A stretch of 64,000 nt of DNA, taken from the NCBI RefSeq assembly GCF_019168305.1, contig NZ_JAHTBI010000011.1, forward strand, positions 59,222-123,221, given 5' to 3'. Both the position numbers and the translations under genes were made by a program. Shown here piece by piece: positions 1-9,669 of this stretch (the first letter of the stretch is position 1; each line of letters begins with the position of its first letter). The notes beneath the pieces are model-generated. The model ran no database searches and was not told where the DNA came from. It saw only the letters and a list, made by a program, of their open reading frames with translations. Source of the stretch: Pseudomonas aegrilactucae. Lineage in GTDB: Bacteria > Pseudomonadota > Gammaproteobacteria > Pseudomonadales > Pseudomonadaceae.

Positions 1-826
1 GGTAGTGGTAACCACGCAGTTCGCCCAGGTCGAAGTACAACGGCAGCTCGGGGTAACGCGCCGACAGCCGCTCGGCAATCGACAGCAGGTCATCCAGCGC
101 TGCCAGCACCGCCGCCGGCGCTCGGCCCAGGCGTACGCGTGCCGCCTCCAGTACTTCACGCCCGCCACACAGCTCGGTGAGCGCGCGCAGCATGCCGGCA
201 AGGTCGGCCGGCAGGTCGGCGGTGAGCGCAATCACTTCGTCGATGGCCTTGCGCTGCAGGGCATCGAACAGCTGCTGCTCGACCGAACCGGACAACCCGG
301 CGGCACGCGCCAGGCCGCGGTAGATCCCCACATGCCCCAGGTCCATGTGCACATCCGGCACATCGGCCAGTTGCAGCATGCCGAGCATCAGGCTGATGAC
401 CTCGACGTCGCTGACCGGGCTGGCATCGCCGTACAGCTCGGCGCCCAGCTGGATCGGGCTGCGCGAGGTCGACAGGGCACGCGGCTGGGCGTGCAGCACG
501 CTGCCGGCGTAGCACAGGCGGCTCGGCCCTTCACGGCGCAGGGTGTGCGCATCGATGCGCGCAACCTGTGGCGTGATGTCGGCACGAAAGCCCATCTGCC
601 GGCCCGACTGCGGGTCGATCACCTTGAAGGTACGCAGGTCCAGGTCCTGGCCGGCACCGGTGAGCAGCGATTCCAGGTACTCGATATGCGGGGTCACGAC
701 GAACTCGTAACCCCAGCTCTGGAACAGGTCCAACACCTGACGACGCGCGATTTCGATACGCGCCGCCTCAGGTGGCAGTACTTCTTCGATGCCATCTGGC
801 AGCAGCCAGCGGTCTACCGTTGCCAT
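1..826 (-). CDS. hisZ: ATP phosphoribosyltransferase regulatory subunit HisZ (3' end outside window)
   Basis: HisZ is a catalytically inactive paralogue of histidyl-tRNA synthetase that partners short-form HisG in the first step of histidine synthesis. The visible 275 codons start [15 protein letters not shown] and show the class II synthetase-like core: the [13 protein letters not shown] segment near residue 85, then [13 protein letters not shown] and the QLGAELYG motif, which correspond to HisS motif 2 regions. The family is about 395 residues, so roughly the last third lies beyond base 1. Start chosen at the ATG ending at 826. Family known; identity read from the translation. In pseudomonads hisZ is normally followed by purA. 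Confidence 0.95.
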   Translation of the reverse strand, partial: MATVDRWLLPDGIEEVLPPEAARIEIARRQVLDLFQSWGYEFVVTPHIEYLESLLTGAGQDLDLRTFKVIDPQSGRQMGFRADITPQVARIDAHTLRREGPSRLCYAGSVLHAQPRALSTSRSPIQLGAELYGDASPVSDVEVISLMLGMLQLADVPDVHMDLGHVGIYRGLARAAGLSGSVEQQLFDALQRKAIDEVIALTADLPADLAGMLRALTELCGGREVLEAARVRLGRAPAAVLAALDDLLSIAERLSARYPELPLYFDLGELRGYHY

Positions 827-1006
827 TACGCCATTTCCCCTATGGTCCGGGCGGCCTGCCCACGGGCGAGCCTTGAGTGAAGCAGGTATCGGCAGACAAT
901 GACGGGCAGCGCTGATTCCAGCGAAACCGCCGTGCCAATACCCTCTTAGATCCTGGGTCGCGCCACAAGCCTGCGGCCCTTGCGGGCCAATCGATCTTGC
1001 AGACGC

Positions 1007-1031
1007 AAAAAAGCCGGGAATTTCCCGGCTG
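1007..1031 (-). terminator. Intrinsic terminator downstream of hflC
   Basis: On the minus strand a perfect stem (AGCCGGGAA / TTCCCGGCT) is followed by a run of six T. It lies about 75 bases after the hflC stop and about 180 bases before the hisZ start, so it should end the hflK-hflC transcript and leave hisZ to its own promoter. I see nothing else clear in 827-1006. Confidence 0.75.
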
Positions 1032-1060
1032 CCGCATCATACACCCGTTTTCTCGCGGGG

Positions 1061-1097
1061 GCACCCCGCCCGACGTTTTAGCCGCCGGGCGGGGTGT
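1061..1097. other. GC-rich hairpin just after the hflC stop
   Basis: GCACCCCGCCCG at 1061-1072 pairs with CGGGCGGGGTGT at 1086-1097 (11 of 12 positions) around a 13-base loop. It begins only a few bases past the hflC stop codon, upstream of the T-tailed terminator. Without a T run it is more likely a 3'-end stabilising or pausing structure than a complete terminator. Confidence 0.5.
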
Positions 1098-1103
1098 GCA
1101 TGC

Positions 1104-1973
1104 TTACGGTTTGGTCTTGCCCATGAAGCGGAAGAACTCGCTGCTCGGGTCCAGTACCAGTACGTCGCTCTTGTCGGCGAAGCTTTCGCGGTAGGCCTTC
1201 AGGCTGCGGTAGAACGCATAGAAGTCCTGGTCCTGGCCGTAGGCCTTGGCGTAGATGGACGCTGCCTGGGCATCGCCATCACCACGGGTTTCTTCCGACT
1301 CGCGATAGGCTTCGGCCAGCAACACGCGGCGTTGACGATCGGCGTCGGCACGGATGCCTTCGGCCAGCTCGTTACCCTTGGCGCGGTGCTCGCGAGCTTC
1401 ACGCTCACGCTCGGTGCTCATACGTTCGAACACGCTGCGGTTGACTTCCTTGGGCAGGTCGATGGCCTTGACGCGAACGTCGACCACTTCGATACCCAGC
1501 TCCTTGCTGGCCATGCGGTTCAGCGAGGCAGTGATATCAGCCATCAGCGCGTCACGCTCACCCGACACGACTTCGTGCAGGGTGCGCTTGCCGAACTGGT
1601 CGCGCAGGCCGCTTTCCAGACGACGCGACAGGCGCTCGTCGGCGATCTGCTTCATACCCGAGGTAGCGGTATAGAAGCGCTCGGCGTCCTGCACGCGCCA
1701 TTTGGCGTAGGCATCGACCATCACCGCTTTCTTCTCCAGGGTCAGGAACCGCTGGGTCGGGGCGTCGAGGGTCATCAGCCGCGCGTCGAACTTGCGCACC
1801 TGGTTCACGTACGGCACTTTCACATGCAGGCCAGGCTGGACATCGGCCTGTACCACACGGCCGAATTGCAGCAGCACGGCACGTTCGGTCTGGGCCACGA
1901 TGTAGAAGCTGTTCCAGGCGACGATCGCCAGCACCACGGCGACGATCACGGCGATCAGGGATTTATTGCTCAT
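1104..1973 (-). CDS. hflC: FtsH protease modulator HflC
   Basis: HflC is a membrane-anchored SPFH/prohibitin protein that forms the HflKC cage around the FtsH protease in the inner membrane. The 289 residues show one N-terminal membrane segment (about residues 5-24), then the SPFH domain starting at AVLLQFGRVV and a long charged coiled-coil region (EREREAREHRAKGNE) typical of the family. Its ATG overlaps the hflK stop (ATGA), so the two are translationally coupled, consistent with an obligate heterocomplex. Length is usual for the family. Confidence 0.97.
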   Translation of the reverse strand: MSNKSLIAVIVAVVLAIVAWNSFYIVAQTERAVLLQFGRVVQADVQPGLHVKVPYVNQVRKFDARLMTLDAPTQRFLTLEKKAVMVDAYAKWRVQDAERFYTATSGMKQIADERLSRRLESGLRDQFGKRTLHEVVSGERDALMADITASLNRMASKELGIEVVDVRVKAIDLPKEVNRSVFERMSTEREREAREHRAKGNELAEGIRADADRQRRVLLAEAYRESEETRGDGDAQAASIYAKAYGQDQDFYAFYRSLKAYRESFADKSDVLVLDPSSEFFRFMGKTKP

Positions 1974-3139
1974 CAGCGGCTCTCCCTGGAGCGCGTCTCG
2001 CGCTGTTGCTGTTGCAGGTCTGCGGCGGCACGGTTGGCGGCGTCATTGGCCGACGGCGTTGCGCTGGTGACCGGCGCGCTGCCACTGCGGCGGCTGTCGA
2101 TCATCTTGTCCAGCGGCAGGTAGAGCAGGTTGCTCTGACCGTCCTTGCCCGATACCAGCACCTTGCTGGTGTTGCTGTAGACTTCCTGCATGGTGTCCAG
2201 GTACAGACGCTGACGGGTCACCTCAGGGGCCTTGCGGTACTCGGTGACCAGCTTGGTGAAGCGGTCAGCCTCACCCTTGGCACGCGAGACCACTTCATCG
2301 CGGTAGCCATTGGCATCCTCGATGATGCGCTGCGCCTGACCACGGGCCTCTGGCACCACGCCATTGGCGTAGGACTCGGCCTGGTTGCGCGCACGCTGCT
2401 CGTCTTCACGGGCACGGATCACGTCGTCGAAGGCTTCCTGCACTTCACGCGGGGCTGCCGCGCTCTGCACGTTGACCTGGGTCACGGTGATACCGGTGCG
2501 GTAGGTATCGAGGAAGCGTTGCAGGCGCTCCTTGATTTCCACGGCCATCTGCTCACGGCCTTCGGTCAGCACCTTGTCCATCGCGGTGGAACCCACCACA
2601 TGGCGCAGGGCACTGTCGGTGGCGTGCTGCAGGCTGACTTCAGGCTGATCGACGTTCAGCACGAAATCCTGCAGGTTGGTGATCTTGTACTGCACGGTCA
2701 GCGGCACCTCGACGATGTTCTCGTCTTCGGTCAGCATCTGCCCCTGCTTGGTATAGGCACGCTCACGGGTGACGTTTTCCATGTACTTGCGATCGATCGG
2801 CGGGAAGTAGATGTTCAGGCCCGGCCCTACCGTCTCGTAGTACTTGCCGAAGCGCAGCACCACGGCCTGCTCCTGCTCGTCGACCACATACACGGCACTG
2901 TACAGCCAGATAGCCGCCAGCACGGCCAGGCCGATACCCAGCAGACCCAAGCCGGCACCCTTGCCCGAGCCGCTGTCGCCGCCCCGTTTCTTGCCACTGC
3001 CGAACATGCCGTTCAGGCTATCCTGCAGCTTGCGGAAGGCCTCGTCGAGATCCGGTGGACCCTTCTTGTCGCCGCCACCACGGCGCCCACCCCAAGGATC
3101 CTGATTGTTCGAGTTGCCACCCGGCTCATTCCAAGCCAT
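1973..3139 (-). CDS. hflK: FtsH protease modulator HflK
   Basis: Partner of HflC in the FtsH-regulating membrane complex. Encodes 388 residues: a Gly/Asn-rich cytoplasmic N-terminus (MAWNEPGGNSNN), one transmembrane helix around residues 66-86, then the SPFH domain beginning near EQAVVLRFGKYYETVGPG and a helical C-terminal region. The start at 3139 is preferred over an in-frame ATG at 3151 because GGAGAG sits just upstream of it. It lies about 67 bases after hflX and overlaps hflC by ATGA, forming the hflX-hflK-hflC unit. Confidence 0.97.
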   Translation of the reverse strand: MAWNEPGGNSNNQDPWGGRRGGGDKKGPPDLDEAFRKLQDSLNGMFGSGKKRGGDSGSGKGAGLGLLGIGLAVLAAIWLYSAVYVVDEQEQAVVLRFGKYYETVGPGLNIYFPPIDRKYMENVTRERAYTKQGQMLTEDENIVEVPLTVQYKITNLQDFVLNVDQPEVSLQHATDSALRHVVGSTAMDKVLTEGREQMAVEIKERLQRFLDTYRTGITVTQVNVQSAAAPREVQEAFDDVIRAREDEQRARNQAESYANGVVPEARGQAQRIIEDANGYRDEVVSRAKGEADRFTKLVTEYRKAPEVTRQRLYLDTMQEVYSNTSKVLVSGKDGQSNLLYLPLDKMIDSRRSGSAPVTSATPSANDAANRAAADLQQQQRETRSRESR

Positions 3140-3205
3140 AGCGCTCTCCATCTGATAAAGCAAAGACGCGCCCACGGCGCGCCGTCCAATGCTACAGAAT
3201 GCCTG

Positions 3206-4537
3206 TCACGGCTGCCCGACCGCGAGGTCAGGCTTGTATTGCAAAGTGTGTTGCTCGATGAACTCCAGCGGCTTCATCCCCTCGCGGCTCACCAGGCGAT
3301 TGAACTCGACCCGGGACAAGCGCACCGCCAGCAAGGTGTTGCCGTCTTCGTCATGTGCTTCGCTCTGCACCGCACCGAGGTCGAAGAACAGCGCGCGCAA
3401 CCGCGCGAAACGCTGCTCCAGGCGCAAGGTGCCGATGAAAAGATCATCCCCCAGCAGTTCGGCGACGGCCTGCCCCACCAGCTCCAGGCCACGCCCGTCA
3501 CGGGCCGAGACCCAGACCCGCTGCGGCTTGCCGTCGGCATCGCGCTGAATCTGCGGCTCGACCCCTTCGAGCAGGTCGAGTTTGTTATACACCTCGAGGA
3601 TCGGCAAGCCTTCGGCACCGATCTCGCCCAGTACCGCCATGACCTGTTCGATCTGCTCCATGCGGTCCGGCTCGTGGGCATCGATCACGTGCAGCAGCAG
3701 GTCGGAGTTGCTCGACTCTTCGAGCGTAGCCCGAAATGCCTCGACCAGCTTGTGCGGCAGGTGACGAATGAAGCCCACGGTGTCGGCCAGCACGATCGGC
3801 CCGACGTCATCCAGCTCGAGCCGGCGCAAGGTCGGGTCGAGGGTGGCGAACAGCTGGTCGGCCGCGTAGACCTCGGACTGGGTCAGGGCATTGAACAGGG
3901 TGGACTTGCCGGCGTTGGTGTAGCCCACCAGCGATACCGAGGGGATATCTGCGCGCTTGCGCCCGCGGCGTGCCTGCTCGCGCTGGCTGCGCACCTTCTC
4001 CAGGCGCCCCTTGATCTGGCGCAGGCGAACCCGCAGCAGGCGCCGGTCGGTTTCGAGCTGGGTTTCACCCGGCCCACGCAGGCCGATACCGCCCTTCTGC
4101 CGCTCCAGGTGAGTCCAGCCGCGCACCAGGCGCGTGCTCATGTGCTCGAGCTGGGCCAGTTCGACCTGCAGCTTGCCTTCATGGGTACGGGCGCGCTGGG
4201 CGAAGATATCGAGAATCAGACCCGTGCGGTCAAGCACGCGACACTCGAAAACGCGTTCGAGGTTACGTTCCTGACTGGGCGTGAGGGTGTGATTGAAAAT
4301 GACCAAATCGGCCTGTTCGGCTTTGACCAGGTCGCGAAACTCCTCGACCTTGCCGCTGCCAATCAGGAACTTGGCGGTAGGCTGGTGTCGCGCCACATTG
4401 GCGAACGCGACAATGTCGGCACCGGCCGACAAGGCCAGCTCACGGAACTCCTGCGGGTCTTCGCGCGCCTCAGGGCTCTGACCTTCCAAGTGAACGAGGA
4501 TCGCCCGTTCACCACCACCGTGGCGCTCAAAGAACAA
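3206..4537 (-). CDS. hflX: Ribosome-splitting GTPase HflX
   Basis: HflX is a GTPase that binds 50S subunits and splits stalled ribosomes under stress. The 443-residue product has the N-terminal HflX domain with the GGIGLRGPGETQLE signature (around residue 150), followed by G1 GYTNAGKST, G3 DTVGFIRHLP and G4 NKLD. The start codon is TTG (4535-4537) with GGAGT just upstream; no ATG fits the family N-terminus MFFERHGGG. It follows hfq with a short gap, the classical hfq-hflX-hflK-hflC order. Confidence 0.96.
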   Translation of the reverse strand: MFFERHGGGERAILVHLEGQSPEAREDPQEFRELALSAGADIVAFANVARHQPTAKFLIGSGKVEEFRDLVKAEQADLVIFNHTLTPSQERNLERVFECRVLDRTGLILDIFAQRARTHEGKLQVELAQLEHMSTRLVRGWTHLERQKGGIGLRGPGETQLETDRRLLRVRLRQIKGRLEKVRSQREQARRGRKRADIPSVSLVGYTNAGKSTLFNALTQSEVYAADQLFATLDPTLRRLELDDVGPIVLADTVGFIRHLPHKLVEAFRATLEESSNSDLLLHVIDAHEPDRMEQIEQVMAVLGEIGAEGLPILEVYNKLDLLEGVEPQIQRDADGKPQRVWVSARDGRGLELVGQAVAELLGDDLFIGTLRLEQRFARLRALFFDLGAVQSEAHDEDGNTLLAVRLSRVEFNRLVSREGMKPLEFIEQHTLQYKPDLAVGQP

Positions 4538-4549
4538 AGCAGACTCCTA

Positions 4550-4810
4550 TCAGGCGTTACCTGGCTCAGCGTCGCCCTGTTCGGCATCGGCTGCGCTTGG
4601 CAGACGGATCGGACGAACCGGCACCACTGTCGAGATCGCGTGCTTGTAGACCATCTGGCTGACGGTGTTCTTCAGCAGGATCACGAACTGGTCGAACGAT
4701 TCGATCGTGCCTTGCAGCTTGATGCCGTTGACCAGATAGATCGAAACACCGACCTTCTCTTTTCTCAAAGTATTCAAGTAAGGGTCTTGTAGCGAATGCC
4801 CTTTTGACAT
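4550..4810 (-). CDS. hfq: RNA chaperone Hfq
   Basis: Hfq is the hexameric Sm-like protein that pairs small RNAs with mRNAs; in Pseudomonas it also acts with Crc in catabolite repression. The 86-residue product begins [19 protein letters not shown], carries Sm1 ([19 protein letters not shown]) and Sm2 ([10 protein letters not shown]) and ends in a short acidic tail typical of pseudomonads. AGGAG lies at a good distance before the ATG at 4810. In-frame sequence extends further upstream but does not resemble the family. Confidence 0.98.
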   Translation of the reverse strand: MSKGHSLQDPYLNTLRKEKVGVSIYLVNGIKLQGTIESFDQFVILLKNTVSQMVYKHAISTVVPVRPIRLPSAADAEQGDAEPGNA

Positions 4811-4902
4811 ATGCCGCACTCCTGTAAGGATCAATAATAAAAAATCAAGAAATCTGATGGCTTTGGCCGCCCCACCCAAGCGTAGACGGCAATTGCAGGG
4901 AC

Positions 4903-5877
4903 TCAGCCCAATATGGAGACCGTTCCCAGGTATTTCAAGGTGCGCGGCAGATTGTCGCAAGCCAGGCTGTCCAACCAGTGCAGATCGGCCCAACTGCGCA
5001 ACCAGGTAAACTGCCGCTTCGCCAACTGGCGGGTGGCAATGATGCCGCGCTCCTGCATTTCAACCGCACTCAACTTGCCATCAAGGTGATCCCAGACCTG
5101 GCGATAACCGACTGCCCGTATAGACGGTAGCCCTGCATGCAAGTCACTTCTGGCACGCAGCGATCGGACCTCGTCAACGAAGCCCTGTTCCAGCATTTGC
5201 TCAAATCGTAGCGCAATTCGCGCATGCAGCACCTGCCGGTCCTGCGGGGCGATTGCCAGGCTGGCGACAGTATAGGGCAATTGTTCATGCGCCGAAGCGC
5301 CTGCGACGCTACTTTGCGCCAATTGACGCTGGCGATGTGACGTCATCGTCATGCCGCTGACCCGGTACACCTCCAGCGCCCTGACCAGCCGCTGCGGATC
5401 ATTGGGGTGAATGCGCGCCGCCGACTCCGGGTCGACCTCGGCCAATTGTGCGTGCAGCGCGTGCCAGCCCAGGCGGGCGGCCTCGGCTTCAAGCTCGGCA
5501 CGCACCTGCGCATCGGCCGCCGGCATGTCGGCCAGGCCCTCCAGCAACGCCTTGAAATACAGCATGGTGCCGCCCACCAGCAGCGGAATATTGCCGCGCG
5601 CGGTGATTTCGCCCATGGCCTGCAGCGCATCACGCCGAAAATCGGCGGCCGAATAGCTTTGCGCCGGGTCCAGAATATCGATCAGCCGATGCGGGTGCGC
5701 CGCCAGCAGCTCCCGGGAGGGCTTGGCGGTACCGATGTCCATGCCGCGATAGACCAGCGCCGAGTCGACGCTGATCAGCTCGCACGGCAGCACCTTGGTC
5801 AGCTCGATGGCGAGGTCGGTCTTGCCGGCGGCGGTGGGGCCCATCAGGAAGATGGCCGGGGGATTGCGAACTGCCAT
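4903..5877 (-). CDS. miaA: tRNA dimethylallyltransferase MiaA
   Basis: MiaA adds a dimethylallyl group to N6 of A37 in tRNAs reading UNN codons, the first step to ms2i6A. The P-loop GPTAAGKT is at residues 13-20, followed by [18 protein letters not shown] and the QxxW-type C-terminal segment ([10 protein letters not shown]) of the family. Length 324 residues is normal. The chosen ATG at 5877 lies immediately after the mutL stop; a second ATG three codons upstream (MADMAVR) would overlap mutL and is a plausible alternative. Operon mutL-miaA-hfq. Confidence 0.97.
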   Translation of the reverse strand: MAVRNPPAIFLMGPTAAGKTDLAIELTKVLPCELISVDSALVYRGMDIGTAKPSRELLAAHPHRLIDILDPAQSYSAADFRRDALQAMGEITARGNIPLLVGGTMLYFKALLEGLADMPAADAQVRAELEAEAARLGWHALHAQLAEVDPESAARIHPNDPQRLVRALEVYRVSGMTMTSHRQRQLAQSSVAGASAHEQLPYTVASLAIAPQDRQVLHARIALRFEQMLEQGFVDEVRSLRARSDLHAGLPSIRAVGYRQVWDHLDGKLSAVEMQERGIIATRQLAKRQFTWLRSWADLHWLDSLACDNLPRTLKYLGTVSILG

Positions 5878-5878
5878 A

Positions 5879-7774
5879 TCAGCGACCGCGCAGGAACAGT
5901 TTGTCCAGATCGTCCAGGCCCATCTGGGTCCAGGTCGGTCGGCCATGGTTGCATTGACCGCTGCGCTCGGTGTTTTCCATATCGCGCAGCAGGCCGTTCA
6001 TTTCAGGCAGGGCCAGACGCCGGTTGGCGCGAATCGCGCCGTGGCAGGCCATGGTGCCGAGCAGTTCGTTCAGGTGCGCCTGGATACGGTCGCTGGTGCC
6101 GTACTCCATCAGGTCGGCGAGCACGTCCTGCACCAGGCGGTTGGCCTCGGCCTGCTTGAGCAGTGCCGGGATCTGCCGGATCGCCAGGCTTTCCGGGCCC
6201 AGGCGCTGCAACTCGAAGCCCAGGCGCTGGAACCACGCGGCGTGCTCTTCGGCGCAATCGGCCTCGCGCTGGCTGAGGGCCAGGGATTCGGGCACCAGCA
6301 GCGGCTGGCCGCTCAGGCCTTCGCTGGCCATGGCCACCTTGAGGCGCTCGTACATGATGCGTTCGTGAGCAGCGTGCATGTCCACCAGCACCAGGCCCTG
6401 GGCGTTTTCGGCGAGGATATAGATGCCCTTGAGCTGCGCCAGCGCGTAGCCCAGCGGCGGAATATCGCCCTGGCCCTGGGGCAGGCTGCTCGGCTCGGCC
6501 CCAGGCAACGGGGCGAAGAACTCACGGTACACGCCCTGGGCTTCGGCCGCGGGCAAGGCCTGGGCCGGGCGCGGGGTGTACGGGTACTGATAGCCGGCGC
6601 CCGCACCGCTGCCGGCAGGCTGCAGCGTCGGCTGCGCCTGGGGCTGTTCGAGCAGGTTGGCGGCCAGGCGCATTTCGCCCTGGGGGCCGAACTCGCCGGC
6701 CTGCAGGCCACTGGGGCGCTCCTGCTCAGGCGCGGCAGCCGGGGCGCCCTGATGGTCCTGCGGACGCACATCGGCCAGCGCACGGTGCAGGGTGCCGTAG
6801 AGGAAGTCATGCACCATGCGCCCGTCACGAAAGCGCACTTCGTGCTTGGTCGGGTGCACATTCACGTCGACGCCGGCGGGGTCGACCTCCAGGAACAGCA
6901 CGAAGGTCGGGTGCCGGCCGTTGAACAGCACGTCACGGTAGGCCTGGCGTACCGCGTGGGCGACCAGCTTGTCGCGCACCGCACGGCCGTTGACGAAGAA
7001 GTACTGCAGGTCGGCCTGGCTGCGCGAAAACGTCGGCAGGCCGACCCAGCCCCACAGGTGCAGGCCATTGCGTTCCACTTCGATGGGCAGGGCCTGCTCC
7101 AGGAAGCCCGGGCCGCAGATCGACGCCACGCGGCGCGCGCGGGCGGTGTCGTCGTGGGCCTCATGCAGGCTGAGGATGCTCTTGCCGTTGTGGCGCAGGT
7201 GGAAGGCCACGTCGAAACGCGCCAGCGCCAGGCGCCGGATCACTTCCTGCAGGTGGTCGAACTCGGTCTTTTCGGTCTTGAGGAACTTGCGCCGCGCCGG
7301 GGTATTGAAGAACAGGTCGCGCACCTCGACCGAGGTGCCCACCGGGTGCGCGGCGGGCTGGACACGCGGGGCCATGTCGCGGCCCTCGGTTTCCACCTGC
7401 CAGGCCTGCTCGGCGTCACGGGTACGCGAGGTCAGGGTCAGGCGCGCCACCGAACTGATCGACGCCAGCGCCTCACCGCGAAAGCCCAGGCTCATTACCC
7501 GCTCGAGGTCTTCAAGGTCGCGGATCTTGCTGGTGGCATGACGGGCCAGCGACAACGGCAGGTCTTCGGCGGTGATGCCGCTGCCATCGTCACGCACCCG
7601 CAGCAGCTTGACGCCGCCCTGCTCGACCTCGACGTCGATGCGCCGGGCACCGGAGTCGAGGCTGTTTTCCAGCAGTTCCTTGATCACCGAGGCCGGGCGC
7701 TCGACCACCTCGCCGGCGGCGATCTGGTTGGCCAGGCGCGGGCTGAGCAGCTCGATGCGGGCGCTGCTGCTCAT
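5879..7774 (-). CDS. mutL: DNA mismatch repair protein MutL
   Basis: MutL links mismatch recognition by MutS to strand incision. The 631-residue protein has the GHKL ATPase N-terminus ([31 protein letters not shown]), a variable Pro/Gln-rich linker (about residues 340-430) and a C-terminal dimerisation domain. That domain contains [12 protein letters not shown], which fits the DxHAxxExxxxE metal motif of nicking-competent MutL proteins, as expected for a species that lacks MutH. It overlaps amiB by ATGA. Confidence 0.97.
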   Translation of the reverse strand: MSSSARIELLSPRLANQIAAGEVVERPASVIKELLENSLDSGARRIDVEVEQGGVKLLRVRDDGSGITAEDLPLSLARHATSKIRDLEDLERVMSLGFRGEALASISSVARLTLTSRTRDAEQAWQVETEGRDMAPRVQPAAHPVGTSVEVRDLFFNTPARRKFLKTEKTEFDHLQEVIRRLALARFDVAFHLRHNGKSILSLHEAHDDTARARRVASICGPGFLEQALPIEVERNGLHLWGWVGLPTFSRSQADLQYFFVNGRAVRDKLVAHAVRQAYRDVLFNGRHPTFVLFLEVDPAGVDVNVHPTKHEVRFRDGRMVHDFLYGTLHRALADVRPQDHQGAPAAAPEQERPSGLQAGEFGPQGEMRLAANLLEQPQAQPTLQPAGSGAGAGYQYPYTPRPAQALPAAEAQGVYREFFAPLPGAEPSSLPQGQGDIPPLGYALAQLKGIYILAENAQGLVLVDMHAAHERIMYERLKVAMASEGLSGQPLLVPESLALSQREADCAEEHAAWFQRLGFELQRLGPESLAIRQIPALLKQAEANRLVQDVLADLMEYGTSDRIQAHLNELLGTMACHGAIRANRRLALPEMNGLLRDMENTERSGQCNHGRPTWTQMGLDDLDKLFLRGR

Positions 7775-9183
7775 GGCTGGCCAGCCAGGGTGGTGGCCGG
7801 TACATCGAGGTTCTGGCCGACTTTCAATTCGTCGGTCTTGAGCCCGTTGGTACTGCGCAGGCTGGCCACGCTGACCTGGTAGCGCACGGCGATCATGGCC
7901 AGGGTTTCACCCGGGCGCACGGTGTGCTCGCGCGGCCCCTGGGCGATCTTGCCGCTGTCACGCAGGAAGGCGATGTAGGTACCCGGCGGCGGGTTCTGCT
8001 GGAAGAACTGGCGCACGCCACTGTGGATCGAGCGCGCCAGCGACTGCTGGTGGCTGGCGGTGGCCAGCTTGGAGGCTTCGTTGGCGTTGGAGATGAACCC
8101 GGTTTCCACCAGGATCGACGGAATGTCCGGCGACTTGAGCACCATGAACCCGGCCTGCTCGACGCGACGCTTGTGCAGCGGCGTGACCCGGCCGATGTTG
8201 CCCAGCACCTTCTGCCCCACGTTCAGGCTGGAGCTGAGCGAGGCGGTCATCGACAGGTCCAGCAGTACCCCGGCCAGCATGCGGTCCTTGTCATCGAGGC
8301 TGACGTTGCCGGCACCGCCGATCAGGTCGGAGCGGTTTTCACTGTCGGCCAGCCAGCGCGCGGTCTCGGAGGTGGCACCACGGTCGGACAGGGCGAACAC
8401 CGAGGCGCCGAAGGCGGCCTTGGACGGCGCGGCGTCGGCGTGGATCGAAATGAACAGGTCGGCGCCCTTCTTGCGGGCGATCTCGGTGCGCTTGCGCAGC
8501 GGGATGAAATAGTCGCCGGTACGCGTCAGTTCGGCGCGGAAGCCTTTTTCAGCGTTGATCTGGCGCTGCAGTTCCTTGGCGATGGCCAGCACGATGTCTT
8601 TTTCATGCTGGCCACGCGAACCCGAGGCACCGGGGTCTTCACCGCCGTGACCGGCGTCGATGGCAATCACGATGTCACGCTTGCCGTTGGGCACCGGGGT
8701 CAGCTTGATCGCCGGCTGTGCCGGGGTCACCGGCACGGCCGGGGTGGTGGCCACCGACGGCGTCGGGGGCGGCGGCGTGGCATCGGCTTCCTGGTCGAAC
8801 AGGTCGACCACCAGGCGATTGCCGTACTGCGCGTTGGGCGCCAGGGTAAAGCTCTTGGGCGTGACCGACTTTTTCAGGTCGATGACCACGCGCAGGTCGG
8901 TGGGCGTGCGCTGCGCCGAACGCACGCTGGTGATCGGGGTGTTGGAGGTCGACACATTCAGGGGCGCGGCCAGCGTCGCGCCATTGATGTCGATCACCAG
9001 CCGGTCCGGTGCGGACAGGGTGAACACACTGTGCTGCACGGGGCCCGAGAGGTCGAACACCAGACGTGTGTTGTCTGGCGCACGCCATAGACGGACACTC
9101 TTGACTTGCGTGATCGCGAAGGCGTCCACCGTGACTGCCATCATCAACAGTCCTACAACGCCAACCAGTGCGCGAAAGCGCAT
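7771..9183 (-). CDS. amiB: N-acetylmuramoyl-L-alanine amidase (AmiB-type, AMIN-Amidase_3-LysM)
   Basis: Periplasmic zinc amidase that cleaves septal peptidoglycan during daughter-cell separation. Order: signal peptide ([19 protein letters not shown]), AMIN domain (to about residue 120), a Thr/Pro-rich linker, the Amidase_3 domain ([17 protein letters not shown], then ISIHADA and the [10 protein letters not shown] segment), and a C-terminal LysM ([19 protein letters not shown]). I place the start at 9183 because GGGGA precedes it; an ATG at 9195 has no recognisable ribosome site but would add only four residues. It sits between tsaE and mutL in one operon. Confidence 0.95.
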   Translation of the reverse strand: MRFRALVGVVGLLMMAVTVDAFAITQVKSVRLWRAPDNTRLVFDLSGPVQHSVFTLSAPDRLVIDINGATLAAPLNVSTSNTPITSVRSAQRTPTDLRVVIDLKKSVTPKSFTLAPNAQYGNRLVVDLFDQEADATPPPPTPSVATTPAVPVTPAQPAIKLTPVPNGKRDIVIAIDAGHGGEDPGASGSRGQHEKDIVLAIAKELQRQINAEKGFRAELTRTGDYFIPLRKRTEIARKKGADLFISIHADAAPSKAAFGASVFALSDRGATSETARWLADSENRSDLIGGAGNVSLDDKDRMLAGVLLDLSMTASLSSSLNVGQKVLGNIGRVTPLHKRRVEQAGFMVLKSPDIPSILVETGFISNANEASKLATASHQQSLARSIHSGVRQFFQQNPPPGTYIAFLRDSGKIAQGPREHTVRPGETLAMIAVRYQVSVASLRSTNGLKTDELKVGQNLDVPATTLAGQP

Positions 9184-9198
9184 ACCTATCCCCATTTT

Positions 9199-9669
9199 CT
9201 AATTGAATTCCAAGGCCAGAGCGGCACACCAGGCTTCACCGCGCGAACCCTGCGCCGACAAGTTCAGCGAACGACCGCCCGCCTGGGGGCTTATGGTAAT
9301 GGTCAGGTCAGGCTTTGGCAAAATGCCCGCCCCTTTCTCGGGCCATTCGAACAGGCACAAGGCGTCGCCTTCGAAGTAATCACGAATGCCCATGTACTCG
9401 AGCTCCTCGGGATCGACCAGTCGATACAGGTCGAAATGGAAGGCACGAATGTCACCAATCTCGTAGGGCTCAACCACGGTAAAGGTAGGACTTTTCACCG
9501 CACCCGCGTGCCCCAGCCCACGAATGATGCCCCGTGACAGGGTCGTCTTGCCCGCCCCGAGGTCGCCCTCGAGGAAAATCACGCCGTGACCTTGGGTCAC
9601 ACTGGCGATACGGTGGCCGAAGGCGACCATGGCCGCTTCGTCGACCAGAAACAGGGTTACACCTGACAC
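9199..9669 (-). CDS. tsaE: tRNA threonylcarbamoyladenosine synthesis ATPase TsaE
   Basis: TsaE is the ATPase that resets the TsaBD complex during t6A37 synthesis on ANN-decoding tRNAs. The 156-residue product has the Walker A EGDLGAGKTTLSRGI, the SPTFTVVEPY segment and HFDLYRL, all family hallmarks. The start is GTG at 9667-9669, inside the 3' end of nnrD (13-base overlap), giving tight coupling. It is followed by amiB with a minimal gap, the common tsaE-amiB-mutL order of gammaproteobacteria. Confidence 0.96.
   Translation of the reverse strand: MSGVTLFLVDEAAMVAFGHRIASVTQGHGVIFLEGDLGAGKTTLSRGIIRGLGHAGAVKSPTFTVVEPYEIGDIRAFHFDLYRLVDPEELEYMGIRDYFEGDALCLFEWPEKGAGILPKPDLTITISPQAGGRSLNLSAQGSRGEAWCAALALEFN

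Noticed and set aside
5..880. Open frame on the plus strand at the window start
   Set aside because: The opposite strand gives clear HisZ sequence; this frame is its shadow.
2006..4792. A 928-codon open frame on the plus strand opposite hflK and hflX
   Set aside because: It crosses two well-recognised genes and their gap, has no start signal and no family features; it is an antisense shadow.
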